A stretch of DNA of 64,000 nt from Oceanobacillus arenosus (GTDB taxonomy: Bacteria > Bacillota > Bacilli > Bacillales > Amphibacillaceae). The position numbers and the translations under genes were made by a program. The stretch spans positions 284,776 to 348,775 of the forward strand of contig NZ_PIOC01000014.1 in NCBI RefSeq assembly GCF_003369575.1, given 5' to 3'. Shown piece after piece: positions 11,006-22,273 of this stretch (within the stretch, counting starts at the first letter, position 1; every line of letters starts with the position of its first letter). Under the pieces are notes generated by a model. The model ran no database searches. It worked only from the letters and a program-made list of their open reading frames with translations, and was not told where the DNA came from.

Positions 11006-11450
11006 ACTTTTCCTTACTATCAATAATCAATGTCACTGGTCCGACATTTGTAAATTGGACATCCATCATTGCTCCAAATCTACCTGTTTCCACTTCGATA
11101 CCTGATTCTCGCACCATCGTATTAAACGTTTCATATAATTCCTTCGCATAATCAGGCTTCGCAGCCTGCATAAAATTAGGTCTTCTTCCTTTTCGTGTAT
11201 CGCCGTACAACGTAAACTGAGAGATAGACAAAATACTTCCACCAACATCAAGTAAGGAATGATTCATTTTTTCATTTTCATCTTCAAAAATACGTAAGTG
11301 GATGATTTTATTCACTAAGTAAGTGACATCCTCCACCGTATCTTCATGGGTTACACCGAGAAGAACAACGAATCCATCGTTAATTTCACCAATGATTTCT
11401 CCGTCCACTGTAACACTGGCATCTCTTGCTCGTTGAATAACAGCTTTCAT
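11004..11450 (-). CDS. dtd: D-aminoacyl-tRNA deacylase
   Basis: Removes D-amino acids, and mischarged glycine, from tRNA. The sequence starts [17 protein letters not shown] and carries the two active-site motifs: [17 protein letters not shown] (the S-Q-F-T motif) and the cross-subunit Gly-Pro [10 protein letters not shown] near the C-terminus. The 148 residues are full length. It lies 37 bases after relA on the same strand, the usual Bacillus pairing, and ends at a bidirectional terminator. Confidence 0.96.
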   Translation of the reverse strand: MKAVIQRARDASVTVDGEIIGEINDGFVVLLGVTHEDTVEDVTYLVNKIIHLRIFEDENEKMNHSLLDVGGSILSISQFTLYGDTRKGRRPNFMQAAKPDYAKELYETFNTMVRESGIEVETGRFGAMMDVQFTNVGPVTLIIDSKEK

Positions 11451-11487
11451 TTCATATAACTCCTTATTACAAAATCTTCTTGAAGAA

Positions 11488-13689
11488 TTAATGCACCGTT
11501 CTCGTTACCGTATAGACATCTTTAATCTGCTTAATTCGTTCAACAACTTTTCTTAAGTGGCTCTTATTATGAATTAGAATCGTTATTTGGATAATCGCCA
11601 TTTTATTACGATCCGACTTGCCATTTACATGGGTCAAATTCGTCTTCATCTCGGTTACAGCTTGTAATACCTCATTCAACAAGCCGCGACGATCATATGC
11701 AGTCACTTCTAAATCGACATGATACTGCAGATTATCTGTCTGCACGTTTTCCCATTCTACTTGCAAAAAGCGTTCCTTCGCCTCATCTGTTTGCACATTC
11801 GGGCAATCTGCACGATGGACTGACACGCCTCTACCTTTTGTAATGTAACCGAGAATTTCATCTCCTGGCACTGGATTACAGCATTTTGCTAATCGAATGA
11901 GTAAATTATCAACGCCTTTTACTTGAACCCCGGAATCACGCTTCTGCGATTGTTTTTGACTTACATCTGTTTTTACTTCTTCAATCGTTGTCTCAAGATC
12001 CTGTTCCTTTTGCTGGGATTCACGAATCTTATCGGTAAGCCTAGTAACGATTAATGCGGCAGTAATGCCTTGATAGCCTACCGCTGCAAACATATCTTCT
12101 TCACTAGTAAAATTAAACCGATCAAATATCCGCTGCAAATTGTCTGATACTAACACTTCTTTTGGATCAATGTTTAATGCACGGATTTCTTTATCTACTG
12201 CTTCTTTACCTTTTACAATATTTTCTTCGCGGCGCTGCTTTTTAAAATATTGCTTGATTTTACTTTTTGCTTGCGTCGTTTGCGCCATCTTTATCCAATC
12301 CTGTGATGGTCCATACGAATGATTGGATGTAACAACTTCAATAATATCGCCGTTTTTTAATGTATAATCAAGTGGCTCCATTTTTCCATTTATCTTCGCA
12401 CCAATCGTTTTATTCCCTATTTCCGTATGAATCTTATAGGCAAAGTCGAGCGGAATTGATCCGGCTGGAAGCTCGATTACATCACCTTTAGGTGTAAATA
12501 CGTAAACCATATCTGAGAATAAATCAACTTTTAATGATTCGATAAACTCTTCTGCATCATGGGAATCTGTTTGCCATTCAAGGATTTCTCTGAACAATGT
12601 AAGTTTTTCTTCAAACGATTTTTTTCTACCTTTTACCTGTTTTCCTTCCTTATACGCCCAGTGAGCTGCAATTCCATATTCCGCAATTTCATGCATTTCT
12701 TTTGTTCGAATTTGCACCTCTAATGGATCCCCTTTAGGACCAATTACAGTTGTATGCAAGGATTGGTATAAATTCTGCTTTGGCATGGCAATGTAATCTT
12801 TGAATCTTCCTGGCATTGGTTTCCAGTTTGTATGAATAATGCCAAGTACAGCATAACAGTCTTTAATACTATGCACAATAATTCGAATGGCGAGCAGATC
12901 GTATATTTCATTAAACTGCTTGTTTTGCTTCACCATTTTTTGATAAATGCTGTAGAGATGCTTCGGCCGACCGGATATTTCTGCACCAATCTTTACCTCA
13001 TCAAGCTGCTTGTTTAGCTCCTCCACAACTTCTTTAATATACGATTCTCTTTCTTCCCGTTTTTGTTTCATTAATTGCACGATGCGATAATATTGTTGTG
13101 GGTTTAAATATCGTAATGCGGTATCCTCTAACTCCCATTTGATTGTAGAAATACCTAAGCGATGTGCTAATGGGGCAAATATTTCGAGAGTCTCATTGGA
13201 AATTCGACGCTGCTTCTCAGGTGGTAAGTGTTTTAATGTCCGCATATTATGCAATCGATCTGCAAGTTTAATTAAAATAACACGAATATCCTTCGCCATT
13301 GCAACAAACATTTTACGGTGATTTTCTGCTTGCAATACTTCTTTTGATTTATATTTAATTTTCCCTAATTTCGTCACACCATCAACGAGCATTGCGACTT
13401 CAGGGTTAAATGCTTCTTCTAAATTCTTTAATGTAACTTCGGTATCTTCGACGACATCATGTAGAAATCCACCAGCAATCGTTTCTGCATCCATTTTTAA
13501 ATTTGTAAGAATACCAGCCACTTGTACAGGATGGATAATATAAGGCTCGCCAGACTTTCTAAATTGTCCATTATGTGCGTCCTTTGCAAAGTCATATGCA
13601 CGTTGTATGAACGCAATATCTTCTGTAATTAGATATTTGCTTGCAAGCTGAATGATATCTTCTATTGTTATAATTTCTTCTTTTGCCAT
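11488..13689 (-). CDS. relA: Bifunctional (p)ppGpp synthetase/hydrolase RelA (Rel)
   Basis: Makes and degrades the stringent-response alarmone. Domains in order: HD hydrolase ([20 protein letters not shown]), synthetase ([32 protein letters not shown]), TGS ([20 protein letters not shown]), a zinc-finger/helical region with [12 protein letters not shown], and a C-terminal ACT domain. I start at the ATG at 13689 after AAAGGTG, giving 733 residues like the B. subtilis protein. Twenty codons upstream are in frame but lack a ribosome site. The HD residues are intact, so hydrolase activity is expected. Confidence 0.96.
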   Translation of the reverse strand: MAKEEIITIEDIIQLASKYLITEDIAFIQRAYDFAKDAHNGQFRKSGEPYIIHPVQVAGILTNLKMDAETIAGGFLHDVVEDTEVTLKNLEEAFNPEVAMLVDGVTKLGKIKYKSKEVLQAENHRKMFVAMAKDIRVILIKLADRLHNMRTLKHLPPEKQRRISNETLEIFAPLAHRLGISTIKWELEDTALRYLNPQQYYRIVQLMKQKREERESYIKEVVEELNKQLDEVKIGAEISGRPKHLYSIYQKMVKQNKQFNEIYDLLAIRIIVHSIKDCYAVLGIIHTNWKPMPGRFKDYIAMPKQNLYQSLHTTVIGPKGDPLEVQIRTKEMHEIAEYGIAAHWAYKEGKQVKGRKKSFEEKLTLFREILEWQTDSHDAEEFIESLKVDLFSDMVYVFTPKGDVIELPAGSIPLDFAYKIHTEIGNKTIGAKINGKMEPLDYTLKNGDIIEVVTSNHSYGPSQDWIKMAQTTQAKSKIKQYFKKQRREENIVKGKEAVDKEIRALNIDPKEVLVSDNLQRIFDRFNFTSEEDMFAAVGYQGITAALIVTRLTDKIRESQQKEQDLETTIEEVKTDVSQKQSQKRDSGVQVKGVDNLLIRLAKCCNPVPGDEILGYITKGRGVSVHRADCPNVQTDEAKERFLQVEWENVQTDNLQYHVDLEVTAYDRRGLLNEVLQAVTEMKTNLTHVNGKSDRNKMAIIQITILIHNKSHLRKVVERIKQIKDVYTVTRTVH

Positions 13690-13839
13690 ATTATCACCTT
13701 TATATTGTATCTTAATATAGTTGAATGTAGTATATTGTCGAATAAACATACTTGTTAAATATTTTTAATTATATGCTTTTCTTATTTACATGTCCATTTA
13801 TATCATGAATTTGTTTAAATTTCTAACTAATTATTGAAT

Positions 13840-13872
13840 TATAATAATAGGCCTGACTTTTCGTCAGACCTC
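13840..13872 (-). terminator. Terminator after apt
   Basis: AGGTCTGAC and GTCAGGCCT pair over nine positions around a GAAA-type loop, 12 bases past the apt stop. A T-rich but interrupted tail follows. It separates recJ-apt from relA, though some read-through seems likely because relA has no obvious promoter of its own. Confidence 0.6.
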
Positions 13873-13884
13873 TTCATCATCTTA

Positions 13885-14400
13885 TTATTTGTAGCTAAGT
13901 AATGTTAGAACATCATAATCCTTAAGTTTGTCCATACCGTCAAGATAACCTAACTCAACAAGGAATGCACAACCAACAACAATACCGCCTAATTGCTCCA
14001 CTAATTTGATTGTTGCTTCAATCGTACCACCAGTTGCGAGTAAATCGTCCGTTATAAGAACACGTTGTCCAGGTCTAATCGCATCCTTATGAATGGTTAA
14101 TACGTTCTTACCATATTCCAAGCCGTAATCGACTTTGATAACTTCACGAGGAAGTTTTCCTTCCTTTCTCACCGGCGCAAAGCCGACTCCTAATGCGTAG
14201 GAAACCGGACAGCCGACAATAAATCCACGTGCTTCTGGTCCAACAACTATATCGATTTGCTTTTCTTCCGCAAATTCAACAATCTCATCCACTGCAGATT
14301 TGAATGCTTTCCCATCATTCATTAGTGGAGTAATATCTTTAAAGCTAATTCCTTCCTTTGGATAATTTTCCACGATTTCAATATATTGATTATAATCCAT
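13885..14400 (-). CDS. apt: Adenine phosphoribosyltransferase
   Basis: Purine salvage enzyme: adenine plus PRPP gives AMP. The PRPP-binding loop [13 protein letters not shown] is at residues 114-126 and the flexible loop region [11 protein letters not shown] at 77-87. At 171 residues it is full length. Its first 11 bases overlap the end of recJ, so the two are translationally coupled. The recJ-apt-relA order matches B. subtilis. Confidence 0.97.
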   Translation of the reverse strand: MDYNQYIEIVENYPKEGISFKDITPLMNDGKAFKSAVDEIVEFAEEKQIDIVVGPEARGFIVGCPVSYALGVGFAPVRKEGKLPREVIKVDYGLEYGKNVLTIHKDAIRPGQRVLITDDLLATGGTIEATIKLVEQLGGIVVGCAFLVELGYLDGMDKLKDYDVLTLLSYK

Positions 14401-16702
14401 TTATTTCTTCCTCCTTAGGTATTTCCACACGGTTCATACAATCCTCGAACCACGTTTTCAGTTGTTCATAATTAGAGTAATACAAGTCTTTTTCAACTTT
14501 TATTTGGTTTACACGCGCTTGATAGGAAGGGGATTCACTTAAATCCTTTTTATCTGGACTAGGGTTAACATGTACAACGCCATTTTCTATTTTAACAAAT
14601 CCCAATTCGAAAAACACTTTTGAGATAAAGATGATTCGTTCCTTCGTCCAGCCTTTTGCATTCATAATCGTCTGAATTTCCTGCCTCAAATTTAACACCT
14701 TACGTTTACGCACGAGTGCATAAAACCAAATAAATTCTTCCCTCGCTGGAAAGGCGGTTAAATATGCGCTGTGATCAATATGGAAGCATGCATGTATATT
14801 GTTTGGTTCCGTTTTTTGAACAATTTGCTTTAATAACCCTACATCCACTGGTAAATCATATATATATAATACATCTGTCTTCTCAAGTTCTTCTATCTCC
14901 ACTTCATAGGAGATTTGGACTGCTGATTCGTGAGCAGGCATTATTTCATTTGCAAGCACTGCAATGGTCTCATTTATATAAGGAAGAATTTCAACTTGCT
15001 TCTTGCCTCGCTGATCATGTAATTGCCATTCTTCTATCTTCATATCCTTCAAGACGAGCTGTGCTTTTCGCTTACCATTCCATTCATTTATGCCTAATTC
15101 GCCGACTAATGTCAGTGGTGTATGGGGAGTAATATAGGAATATAAGTCACCCATGCCAAAGCCAATTCCCTCAACCTGCACATCCTCTTCATTAAATAAT
15201 AATTTCAGATGATTTTTCTTCGCACCAATTTGCCGTGCATCTGCTGGTATTTCCTTAATTGCAAAGTTTGGCTTCGGGTTTTTCATTCCAAATGGTGCCA
15301 AGCGATTAATTTCATCGACAAGATTATCGTTTATATCGGTTAATTTTAATATAGCATTTATTTCAATTACTTGCCTAAAATCATCTGCTGTAAGTGCATC
15401 ATGAATAAATTCGTTTAAGCTTTCTTGAATAATGGGGATATTCTCAGCTGGTAAAGTCATCCCTGCAGCTTGTGCATGACCACCAAAATGCGTAAAAAAG
15501 TCGCGTACCTTCATGCAATTCTTAAACAGGTCAAATGCGGGAATACTTCTTGCAGAACCTTTTACCTCTCCAGTTCCCGCTTTTTCTGTTAAGACGATTG
15601 CTGGACGATCATACTTCCGTACTAATTTGGATGCAACGATCCCAAGCACCCCTTCATTCCAGCCCGCCTTTTGGACGATGATAACCCCATTAGGATGGCC
15701 TTGTACCATCTGCTCTGCTTCTTTTACTATTTGGTTTACAATTTCTTGTCTCTTTACATTAATTCCTTGAATTTCTATAGCCATTTCATCTGCTAGAATT
15801 GGATCATCTGTCATCAATAGCTGGACAGCAAGATCTGCGTCCTGTAATCTACCTACAGCATTTAACCGTGGTCCAATCAGAAATCCTACATCCTCTTCGG
15901 TCACATTTCCCTCGATTTTACAAACCGCCTTTAATGCACGAATTCCTGGATTTTTTGTAATGGTGAGGGCGTGGAGCCCATAATATGCGAAGATTCGATT
16001 CTCGTCTACTAGTGGTACCATATCGGCTATCGTGCCAATTGCGACAAGATCGAGTAAATGCTTGGGAAAATAGCCTAATAATTGCTCTGCAAATTTAAAT
16101 GCAACCCCTACACCTGCAAGCTCGTCAAATGGATAATCTGGTGAGCATTTTGGATGAAGAATTGCATATGCATCAGGTAATTCAACTTGGACTTCATGGT
16201 GATCGGTAATGATTAAATCGATCCCGAGTTGTTTGGCGATTGTCGCTTCATCTACAGCGGCAATTCCATTGTCAACCGTTACTATAACCGAATAGCCATT
16301 TTCATGTGCATCACGGAATGCTGCCTCATTTGGCCCATATCCTTCCGTAAACCGATTTGGAATATAATAATCACAATCTGCCCCTAATTCCTCCAACGTC
16401 TTAAGCATTACAGTCGTCGAGCTGACCCCATCAGCATCATAATCACCAAAAACAAGAATCTTCTCCTTCGATGCAATTGCCTGATGCACTCGATCTGCTG
16501 CCTTTTCAATCGAAGTAATCGTTATTGGATTATGTAAATTTTTAATATCAGGTGATAGAAATTGATTCGCTGCTTCTACAGTTGTAATCCCTCTTTGAAC
16601 AAGTAGTTCTCCGATTACAGGAGTTACTCCTGGCAGTTCATTTATTAATGCTTCATTATTATGAAAATCCCTATATTGCCACTTTGCTTTACTTTGTAAC
16701 AT
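14390..16702 (-). CDS. recJ: Single-stranded-DNA exonuclease RecJ
   Basis: 5'-3' single-strand DNA nuclease of recombination and repair. The DHH catalytic motifs are clear: [18 protein letters not shown], and ITDHHEVQ, followed by the DHHA1 domain motif [11 protein letters not shown] and an OB fold. It is 770 residues from the ATG at 16702, which follows GGGGTGA; six in-frame upstream codons are ignored. A long C-terminal extension typical of Bacillus RecJ runs from about residue 560. It is first in the recJ-apt pair behind a good promoter. Confidence 0.95.
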   Translation of the reverse strand: MLQSKAKWQYRDFHNNEALINELPGVTPVIGELLVQRGITTVEAANQFLSPDIKNLHNPITITSIEKAADRVHQAIASKEKILVFGDYDADGVSSTTVMLKTLEELGADCDYYIPNRFTEGYGPNEAAFRDAHENGYSVIVTVDNGIAAVDEATIAKQLGIDLIITDHHEVQVELPDAYAILHPKCSPDYPFDELAGVGVAFKFAEQLLGYFPKHLLDLVAIGTIADMVPLVDENRIFAYYGLHALTITKNPGIRALKAVCKIEGNVTEEDVGFLIGPRLNAVGRLQDADLAVQLLMTDDPILADEMAIEIQGINVKRQEIVNQIVKEAEQMVQGHPNGVIIVQKAGWNEGVLGIVASKLVRKYDRPAIVLTEKAGTGEVKGSARSIPAFDLFKNCMKVRDFFTHFGGHAQAAGMTLPAENIPIIQESLNEFIHDALTADDFRQVIEINAILKLTDINDNLVDEINRLAPFGMKNPKPNFAIKEIPADARQIGAKKNHLKLLFNEEDVQVEGIGFGMGDLYSYITPHTPLTLVGELGINEWNGKRKAQLVLKDMKIEEWQLHDQRGKKQVEILPYINETIAVLANEIMPAHESAVQISYEVEIEELEKTDVLYIYDLPVDVGLLKQIVQKTEPNNIHACFHIDHSAYLTAFPAREEFIWFYALVRKRKVLNLRQEIQTIMNAKGWTKERIIFISKVFFELGFVKIENGVVHVNPSPDKKDLSESPSYQARVNQIKVEKDLYYSNYEQLKTWFEDCMNRVEIPKEEEINGL

Positions 16703-16723
16703 ATATTCACCCCTGACCAATCT

Positions 16724-16752
16724 ATTATACTAGAGAGTATCAGGGGTAGCAA
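16724..16752 (-). promoter_or_regulatory. Sigma-A promoter of recJ-apt
   Basis: TTGCTA (16747-16752) and a perfect TATAAT (16724-16729) lie 17 bases apart, placing the start about 15 bases before the recJ ATG. Confidence 0.7.
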
Positions 16753-16787
16753 ATGAATGTATTTTAAAATAATTCATGCATTCCTTC

Positions 16788-17105
16788 TTAGCTCATTTGA
16801 TTACTATCTGCTGGATTTACATCGATTGCCTCGATTATTCCGTTTTCCTCCAACTGTTTACGCATTTGGTTATTTTCTGCTTTCAACAGCTTAATCATCT
16901 TTTGCAACTGATAAACTTTTACAATTCCCGCTGCGGCGGTTATAATGCCGCCCATCAATACAGAGAATAAGATAACTAAAATAAGTGGAGATTCTCCTGA
17001 CCAAAAAATATAATCGACTTCTACTGATTCAACGTTCATCACAGCAAAAACTGCGACAATAATCACTAACACAATAGCTAGAATAACATAGGTTTGACCT
17101 TTCAT
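16788..17105 (-). CDS. yrvD: LapA-domain (DUF1049) membrane protein, YrvD-like
   Basis: A 105-residue protein with two membrane helices (about 4-24 and 41-63) that leaves a coiled-coil-prone tail (about 65-92, KVYQLQKMIKLLKAENNQMR) in the cytoplasm. This is the architecture of LapA/DUF1049 proteins; the related gram-negative protein helps lipopolysaccharide assembly, which does not apply here. B. subtilis yrvD occupies the same place between recJ and secDF. Role unknown. Confidence 0.85.
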   Translation of the reverse strand: MKGQTYVILAIVLVIIVAVFAVMNVESVEVDYIFWSGESPLILVILFSVLMGGIITAAAGIVKVYQLQKMIKLLKAENNQMRKQLEENGIIEAIDVNPADSNQMS

Positions 17106-17191
17106 CGGACTTCCTCCTCTTTCTCTGTTTTTTTAGGGTCTTTATGATTTATTAGTTATAGTAGGATGCATTCCTTTTTCTATTTTATTTA

Positions 17192-17237
17192 AACAAAAAG
17201 ATAGCCCCTTGTCACGCTTCTATCATAACAAGGAGCT
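17192..17237 (-). terminator. Terminator after secDF
   Basis: AGCTCCTTGT pairs with ACAAGGGGCT over ten positions and is followed by ATCTTTTTGTTT on the minus strand. It starts seven bases past the secDF stop. Confidence 0.8.
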
Positions 17238-17243
17238 TTCTTA

Positions 17244-19499
17244 TTAAACCTGTGGACCATCGATCCGTTTCTTCGCCTTATATACGATTGGATTACTCTC
17301 AATCGTTCTACCGCGCCATACTAGCCATATTTGTGGTGCTACCATTAGGGATGAATAGACCCCAATTACGAGCCCAATCAACATGGCAAATGCAAATCCA
17401 GTAATCGCTGGTGCTCCCGCAAATAGAAAGACAACCACACCAAATATTGTTGTAATGGCAGTATTCATCGTTCTCGTAATCGATTGGACGACACTGCGGT
17501 TGACAATCGTCTCTAATTGTTTAAATGTTGTAATCCGTTTTTCTTTTCGTAAATTCTCCCGAAGTCGGTCAAAGATTACGACGGTATTGTTAATCGTATT
17601 CCCTACAATAGTCAGAATTGCAGAAACGATGATTAAATCAAATTCCAACTGGGTAATGCTGAATACCGCTAAGATGATAAAGGCATCATGGAATAGCGTA
17701 ATGACCGATGTAACTGCTGCATAAAATTCAAAACGAATCGTCACATAGATGATCATAAACACCGCTGCAATTGCAACAGCATAGACCGCATTTTTCACTA
17801 ATTCCTGACCAACAATCGGTGATACAACACTAACGGTTGGCTGATTACCATATTTTTCATTAAAATACTGTTGCACATCTTTTACATCTGTGTCAGAAAG
17901 CACCGTTGAAAATCGTGTGACAGCAATATTATTATTATCACCTGATAATACGATTGATTCCGGTTCGATTGAAAGATCAAGGAATCCAGCTTCAACTTCT
18001 TCTGCAGTTAAACTAGAATCCGATACAACTTCAATTCTCGATCCACTTGTGAAGTCAACCCCAGGATTAAATTGTAAGAATAAAATAGAAATGGCACCTA
18101 GAATGACCATAATGCTAGTAATGGAAAAGAACTTCTTTCGGTGCTTCGTAATATTCCACGTACGATTAAATACTTTTGGTTCAACAATGCTTGTATCTGC
18201 AATATCTCGAATATCAGCAAGCTTCACTGCAAACCACGTTTTCCGCTTGTTTAGCCATCCACTATGCACCCATAGTCCTAATAATAATCTAGTACCATAA
18301 ATATTCGTAATAAAGCTTACAAGGATACTAATGATTAACATAGTCGCAAACCCTTTGACAGAGCTTGTCCCGAAAATAAATAAAACACCCGCAGCGATTA
18401 ATGATGTAATATTAGAATCTAAGATCGCGCTAAAGGAGCTTTTCGAACCTGCTGTAAAGGAAGCTTTAATTGATTTACCAAGCCTTATCTCCTCTTTGAT
18501 TCTTTCAAAGGTAATAACGTTTGCATCTACAGCCATCCCTACCCCAAGGATTAACCCAGCAATTCCCGAAAGTGTTAAGACTCCGTTCATTAATTGATAA
18601 ACTAGTAGAACTAAGTATACATAGAAAATCAAATTAATCACGGCGATTAAGCCTTGGAATCGGTAAACAACTAACATGAAGAGAATAATAAATGCAATTC
18701 CAATTGCACCTGCGATCATCGTTTGATCTAGTGCTTGTTCCCCAAACTGAGCACCAACGGAATTAGAATAGATTTCTGTCATATGTACTGGAAGTGATCC
18801 AGAATTAATGATATCCGCTAATTGTTTTGCCGACTCGACAGTGAAATTACCGCTAATCATGACATTCGATGTATTAAGTGTCTCCGATACACGTGGTGCG
18901 GAAACAAACTTAGGTTCTGCTTTCGCTACTTCTGTTGCAAAAGAGTCCCCCTCTTTAAAGTCCATCCAAATGACGAGAAGGTTATTCGGCTCCCCCATTG
19001 CTGCAATTTTACTTGTAACATCAGCAAATTTGGCGGCATCCTTCAATTGAAGGGAAACGATTGGTGCATTTGTATTCGGATCGAAATCCTGTGATGCAGC
19101 ACCTTCCTTAATATCTGAGCCATTTAACAATTCATTATCGTTAACATCACGGAAGGAAAGCTGTGCAGAGGTTGCCAGCATATCTCTCGCATCTGCTTGG
19201 TTGTCAACGCCTGCAAGCTCGACACGAATTCGATTCTCCCCTTCGATATTGATTACCGCTTCACTGATTCCCAATCGATTGACACGGTCATTTAACGTCT
19301 GTACCGTACCTTCTAATAATGATCTGGAAATCTGCTGATTTTCATCGACTGGTGTTACTTCGTATAAAATTTCAAATCCACCTTGTAAATCCAATCCTAA
19401 ATTAATATTTTTTGCTACACCTGTTACCGTTAATCCAATAGTTCCTAAAAATACAATTACGATTAGGAAAAAGGCAGTAATTCTACCTTTGCTTTTCAT
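17244..19499 (-). CDS. secDF: Fused protein-export membrane protein SecDF
   Basis: Sec translocon accessory pump that uses the proton gradient to pull proteins outward. It is the fused form usual in Bacillus. The SecD half (1 to about 430) has LGLDLQGGFEILYEV in its first periplasmic-type loop and a six-helix RND domain. The SecF half (about 450-751) begins NPGVDFTSGSRIEVVS and has the second six helices, including NNTVVIFDRLREN. The 751 residues are typical. The comN gene lies just upstream and secDF ends at a good terminator. Confidence 0.97.
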   Translation of the reverse strand: MKSKGRITAFFLIVIVFLGTIGLTVTGVAKNINLGLDLQGGFEILYEVTPVDENQQISRSLLEGTVQTLNDRVNRLGISEAVINIEGENRIRVELAGVDNQADARDMLATSAQLSFRDVNDNELLNGSDIKEGAASQDFDPNTNAPIVSLQLKDAAKFADVTSKIAAMGEPNNLLVIWMDFKEGDSFATEVAKAEPKFVSAPRVSETLNTSNVMISGNFTVESAKQLADIINSGSLPVHMTEIYSNSVGAQFGEQALDQTMIAGAIGIAFIILFMLVVYRFQGLIAVINLIFYVYLVLLVYQLMNGVLTLSGIAGLILGVGMAVDANVITFERIKEEIRLGKSIKASFTAGSKSSFSAILDSNITSLIAAGVLFIFGTSSVKGFATMLIISILVSFITNIYGTRLLLGLWVHSGWLNKRKTWFAVKLADIRDIADTSIVEPKVFNRTWNITKHRKKFFSITSIMVILGAISILFLQFNPGVDFTSGSRIEVVSDSSLTAEEVEAGFLDLSIEPESIVLSGDNNNIAVTRFSTVLSDTDVKDVQQYFNEKYGNQPTVSVVSPIVGQELVKNAVYAVAIAAVFMIIYVTIRFEFYAAVTSVITLFHDAFIILAVFSITQLEFDLIIVSAILTIVGNTINNTVVIFDRLRENLRKEKRITTFKQLETIVNRSVVQSITRTMNTAITTIFGVVVFLFAGAPAITGFAFAMLIGLVIGVYSSLMVAPQIWLVWRGRTIESNPIVYKAKKRIDGPQV

Positions 19500-19547
19500 C
19501 TACTGATTGCCTCCCTTAAGATGTCGGGTAATATATGTATGTATTTA

Positions 19548-19841
19548 CTATGCTTCACTTCTACCTGTTAATGCTGCAATCGAAGCCATTAAGTCCTCGT
19601 TTTGGTAGGACTGAATCGTTAAGTAACTCAAATATATTCCTGAACCTAAATGAAAAATATCCTGTACAATTTCATGAATCCGTTTTTCCGGATCTCCCTT
19701 CCAAACCTTCTCGACGAGACATGACCATACATTTCCCGCAGTTGCTTGTGAATAACCCATCATTTGGAGTTCCGTTGCTTTACTGATCAATACTGGTTCC
19801 ACCATCGCTTTCCACTCATTACATCGTTGAATAATCGCCAT
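19548..19841 (-). CDS. comN: ComN/YrzD post-transcriptional regulator
   Basis: A 97-residue soluble protein matching the post_transc_reg family (MAIIQRCNEWKAMVEPVLIS, then KATELQMMGYSQATAGNVWS). In B. subtilis ComN (YrzD) binds the comE transcript and is needed for normal ComE levels in competence. Start is an ATG after AGGAGGGGG. It sits between spoVB (divergent) and secDF, as in B. subtilis. I recognise the family from sequence and context; the competence role here is an extrapolation. Confidence 0.85.
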   Translation of the reverse strand: MAIIQRCNEWKAMVEPVLISKATELQMMGYSQATAGNVWSCLVEKVWKGDPEKRIHEIVQDIFHLGSGIYLSYLTIQSYQNEDLMASIAALTGRSEA

Positions 19842-19951
19842 ATTCCCCCTCCTATTCTCGGAGTTTTATTTGCTTGTCATGCTTGACCCACTACTTTGCA
19901 TATATATCATTGTATAGCAATTTTTATTTTTTGAGAAGGTAGTTGACAAAA

Positions 19952-21505
19952 ATGACGAAACAAACATTTCTGCAAGGCGCACTTATCCTAATATTTGCCG
20001 GAATGATTACACGCTTTCTTGGGTTTATCAATCGAATTGTTGTCGCAAGATTGATGGGTGAAGAAGGTATTGGAATTTATATGATGGCCCTTCCGACGCT
20101 TTTCCTAGTCATTGCTCTAACCCAGCTTGGTCTACCTGTCGCCATTTCTAAACGGGTTGCAGAGGCAGACGCAATGAACAACCAAGCGAAAGTGAAACAG
20201 ATACTCATTGTTTCTTTAATCCTTACAGGTATTTCAAGCGTGATATTTACCACTGCGATGATTATTGCTGTTCCATTTATCGCAACAACATTATTAAACG
20301 ATGACCGTACTTTGCTTCCTTTATTAGCAATAAGTCCGATCGTCCCAATCATCGCCATTTCCTCCGTACTCCGCGGATATTTTCAAGGAAAGCAAAATAT
20401 GAAGCCACAAAGCTATTCCCAGGTGCTTGAACAAATCGTTCGAATTACCTGTGTCGCCTTTTTTGTAAATCTTCTGCTTCCTTTTGGATTAGAATATGCA
20501 GCTGCCGGTGCAATGTTTAGCGTTATTCTTGGTGAATTCGCCTCATTATTATACATGATTCTGTCATTTAGACGGAACAAAAAGATAAAAATCAGGAAGA
20601 ACTTTTTTGCCTATCTCAAATCGAGTCAGACAACATTAAGGGAATTGCTTTCCATTGCACTCCCAAGTACAGGGAGTCGACTCGTTGGTTCGTTTTCTAA
20701 TTTCCTTGAACCGATCTTAGTCGCACAAAGCTTGAGTATTGCAGGTTTCTCAAGTATCATCGCCACAAGGCTTTACGGGGAACTCACAGGTTATGTACTT
20801 CCATTACTTTTTCTACCTACATTCATTACCCATTCCCTATCGATTGCACTCGTTCCATCGATTGCTGAAGCCGATGCAAAGAGGCAGGAACAGTTAATTC
20901 ACTACCGGATCCACCAATCCATTCGCATTTCCTTTGCTTCTGGTGCGATTGCAACAATCGTCATCTTCCTATTTTCTAGCGAGTTATTAACGTACATGTA
21001 TGGAACAGACAATGCGAGTAAATATTTAATTTTGATGGCGCCCTTTTATATTTTACTGTATATCCAGGCACCACTTCAAGCAACATTACAGGCACTTGAC
21101 CTTGCAAGACCAGCCATGTGGAACAGCTTAATCGGAGCATTTATGAAATTATTCATCCTCTTTTTTCTAGCATCAAATGCAAGCTTCGGCATTATGGGTG
21201 TTGCAATTGCGATGATTGTAGGCGTTGTTCTCGTAACACTGCTGCATTTAGCAACATTAAAGAAAGCAATTCAATATGCTATTCCATTAAAAGATATTTG
21301 TAAAATGATCTTCTTATTAGTTTCTACATGGGGAATTGGTGTTTTCCTAAGAGATTATTACCATACTCTACAAGCTAATATTTTCATATTTCTCCTAATC
21401 TTACTCGCGCTTATTGTTATCTATATTATTATTCTACTTTTATTAAAATTTATTACGAAAGACGAATTAAAGCAGATCCCATTCCTGCAAAAATTTGTTT
21501 CTTAG
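19952..21505 (+). CDS. spoVB: Stage V sporulation protein B (MOP-superfamily flippase)
   Basis: A multi-helix membrane protein of the MATE/MurJ-like superfamily, thought to move a lipid-linked precursor for spore cortex peptidoglycan in the mother cell. Seen: MTKQTFLQGALILIFAGMIT, then the family hallmarks EEGIGIYMMALPTLFLVIAL, LGLPVAISKRVAEA and SVLRGYFQGKQNMKP. About 14 helices fit in its 517 residues. I choose the ATG at 19952, matching the start of known SpoVB; a TTG three codons earlier is possible. Divergent from comN. A sigma-E promoter is expected but I could not place one confidently. Confidence 0.93.
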   Translation: MTKQTFLQGALILIFAGMITRFLGFINRIVVARLMGEEGIGIYMMALPTLFLVIALTQLGLPVAISKRVAEADAMNNQAKVKQILIVSLILTGISSVIFTTAMIIAVPFIATTLLNDDRTLLPLLAISPIVPIIAISSVLRGYFQGKQNMKPQSYSQVLEQIVRITCVAFFVNLLLPFGLEYAAAGAMFSVILGEFASLLYMILSFRRNKKIKIRKNFFAYLKSSQTTLRELLSIALPSTGSRLVGSFSNFLEPILVAQSLSIAGFSSIIATRLYGELTGYVLPLLFLPTFITHSLSIALVPSIAEADAKRQEQLIHYRIHQSIRISFASGAIATIVIFLFSSELLTYMYGTDNASKYLILMAPFYILLYIQAPLQATLQALDLARPAMWNSLIGAFMKLFILFFLASNASFGIMGVAIAMIVGVVLVTLLHLATLKKAIQYAIPLKDICKMIFLLVSTWGIGVFLRDYYHTLQANIFIFLLILLALIVIYIIILLLLKFITKDELKQIPFLQKFVS

Positions 21506-21599
21506 TTCTGAAGTTAATATTATCTTTAAAAACCTTCTATTTTAGATGCTGATGAATAAACTGTTAATAATCATGGACAAACATAAGGGAGGAATCGCA

Positions 21600-21980
21600 A
21601 TGCAAAAACAGCTCTTCACTGCTTTATTGTATGGATGGATTGTTGTGTTTAGCTTAATTTTACTTTCAAGCATTATTCTTGCGTTATTATTTCGGTTTAC
21701 AGCATTTGATGAAAATTCTTTATCATGGATTGCACTTACCATTGGATTTATAACATTATTTATTGGTGGATTCATTGCTGGGGCAAAAGGAAAAATGAAA
21801 GGTTGGATTATTGGTGGGCTGATAGGATTAGGCTTTACCCTTTTTACATTTTTAGTGCAATATTTAGGCTACCAGCATGGATTCTCAATGGAACAAACAC
21901 TCACCCACTTAGGCTACATGGTCGCAGCAGTTATCGGCAGTGTAATCGGAGTGAATATCTTTGGAGCACATAATAAATAA
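21600..21980 (+). CDS. yrzE: TIGR04086-family membrane protein, YrzE-like
   Basis: A 126-residue protein with four predicted helices (about 9-31, 42-60, 69-90 and 104-124). The glycine-rich turn FIAGAKGKMKGWIIGGLIG between helices 2 and 3 is the family signature. Start is the ATG at 21600 behind GGGAGG. The gene follows spoVB by 94 bases on the same strand, the slot of B. subtilis yrzE. Function unknown; a sporulation link is suggested only by position. Confidence 0.8.
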   Translation: MQKQLFTALLYGWIVVFSLILLSSIILALLFRFTAFDENSLSWIALTIGFITLFIGGFIAGAKGKMKGWIIGGLIGLGFTLFTFLVQYLGYQHGFSMEQTLTHLGYMVAAVIGSVIGVNIFGAHNK

Positions 21981-22039
21981 TATGGTTACTTTCTGAAAGA
22001 TTTTGCTATTATCATGGGTGGTTAACTATTATTTTATAA

Positions 22040-22235
22040 AAAGTGCGGACTAGAGGCGACGTTGATTTCCGCTCTGGACAGTCACTTTCCGCGGGCAACG
22101 GCCAAGAGAGAGCGAAATGTTCTCTCATCCTATTTAGAAATGATTACATGAAAATAATTGCTCATTCCCAGCGAAGTGTATTTTCGGAGCGATTGGTCTA
22201 AGAGCACTCATCTCGTCCAGGGTAGTCCGCACTTT
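22040..22235. repeat. MITE-like intergenic repeat, family R1, copy B
   Basis: A 196-bp element with a perfect 13-bp terminal inverted repeat: AAAGTGCGGACTA at 22040-22052 and TAGTCCGCACTTT at 22223-22235. It carries CACTTTCCGCGGGC and GAAGTGTATTTTCGGAGCG, which recur in other copies. There is no ORF. It lies between the 3' ends of the yrzE-like gene and yajC. Size and ends are those of a miniature inverted-repeat element; no transposase of matching ends is in the window. Confidence 0.7.
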
Positions 22236-22273
22236 ACATCAATAGTGACTAACAATACAAAACGAACAAACAA

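Noticed and set aside
17383..19094. Several plus-strand ORFs of 80-136 residues across secDF
   Set aside because: Antisense to a clear membrane-protein gene; they mirror its codon bias and lack start signals.
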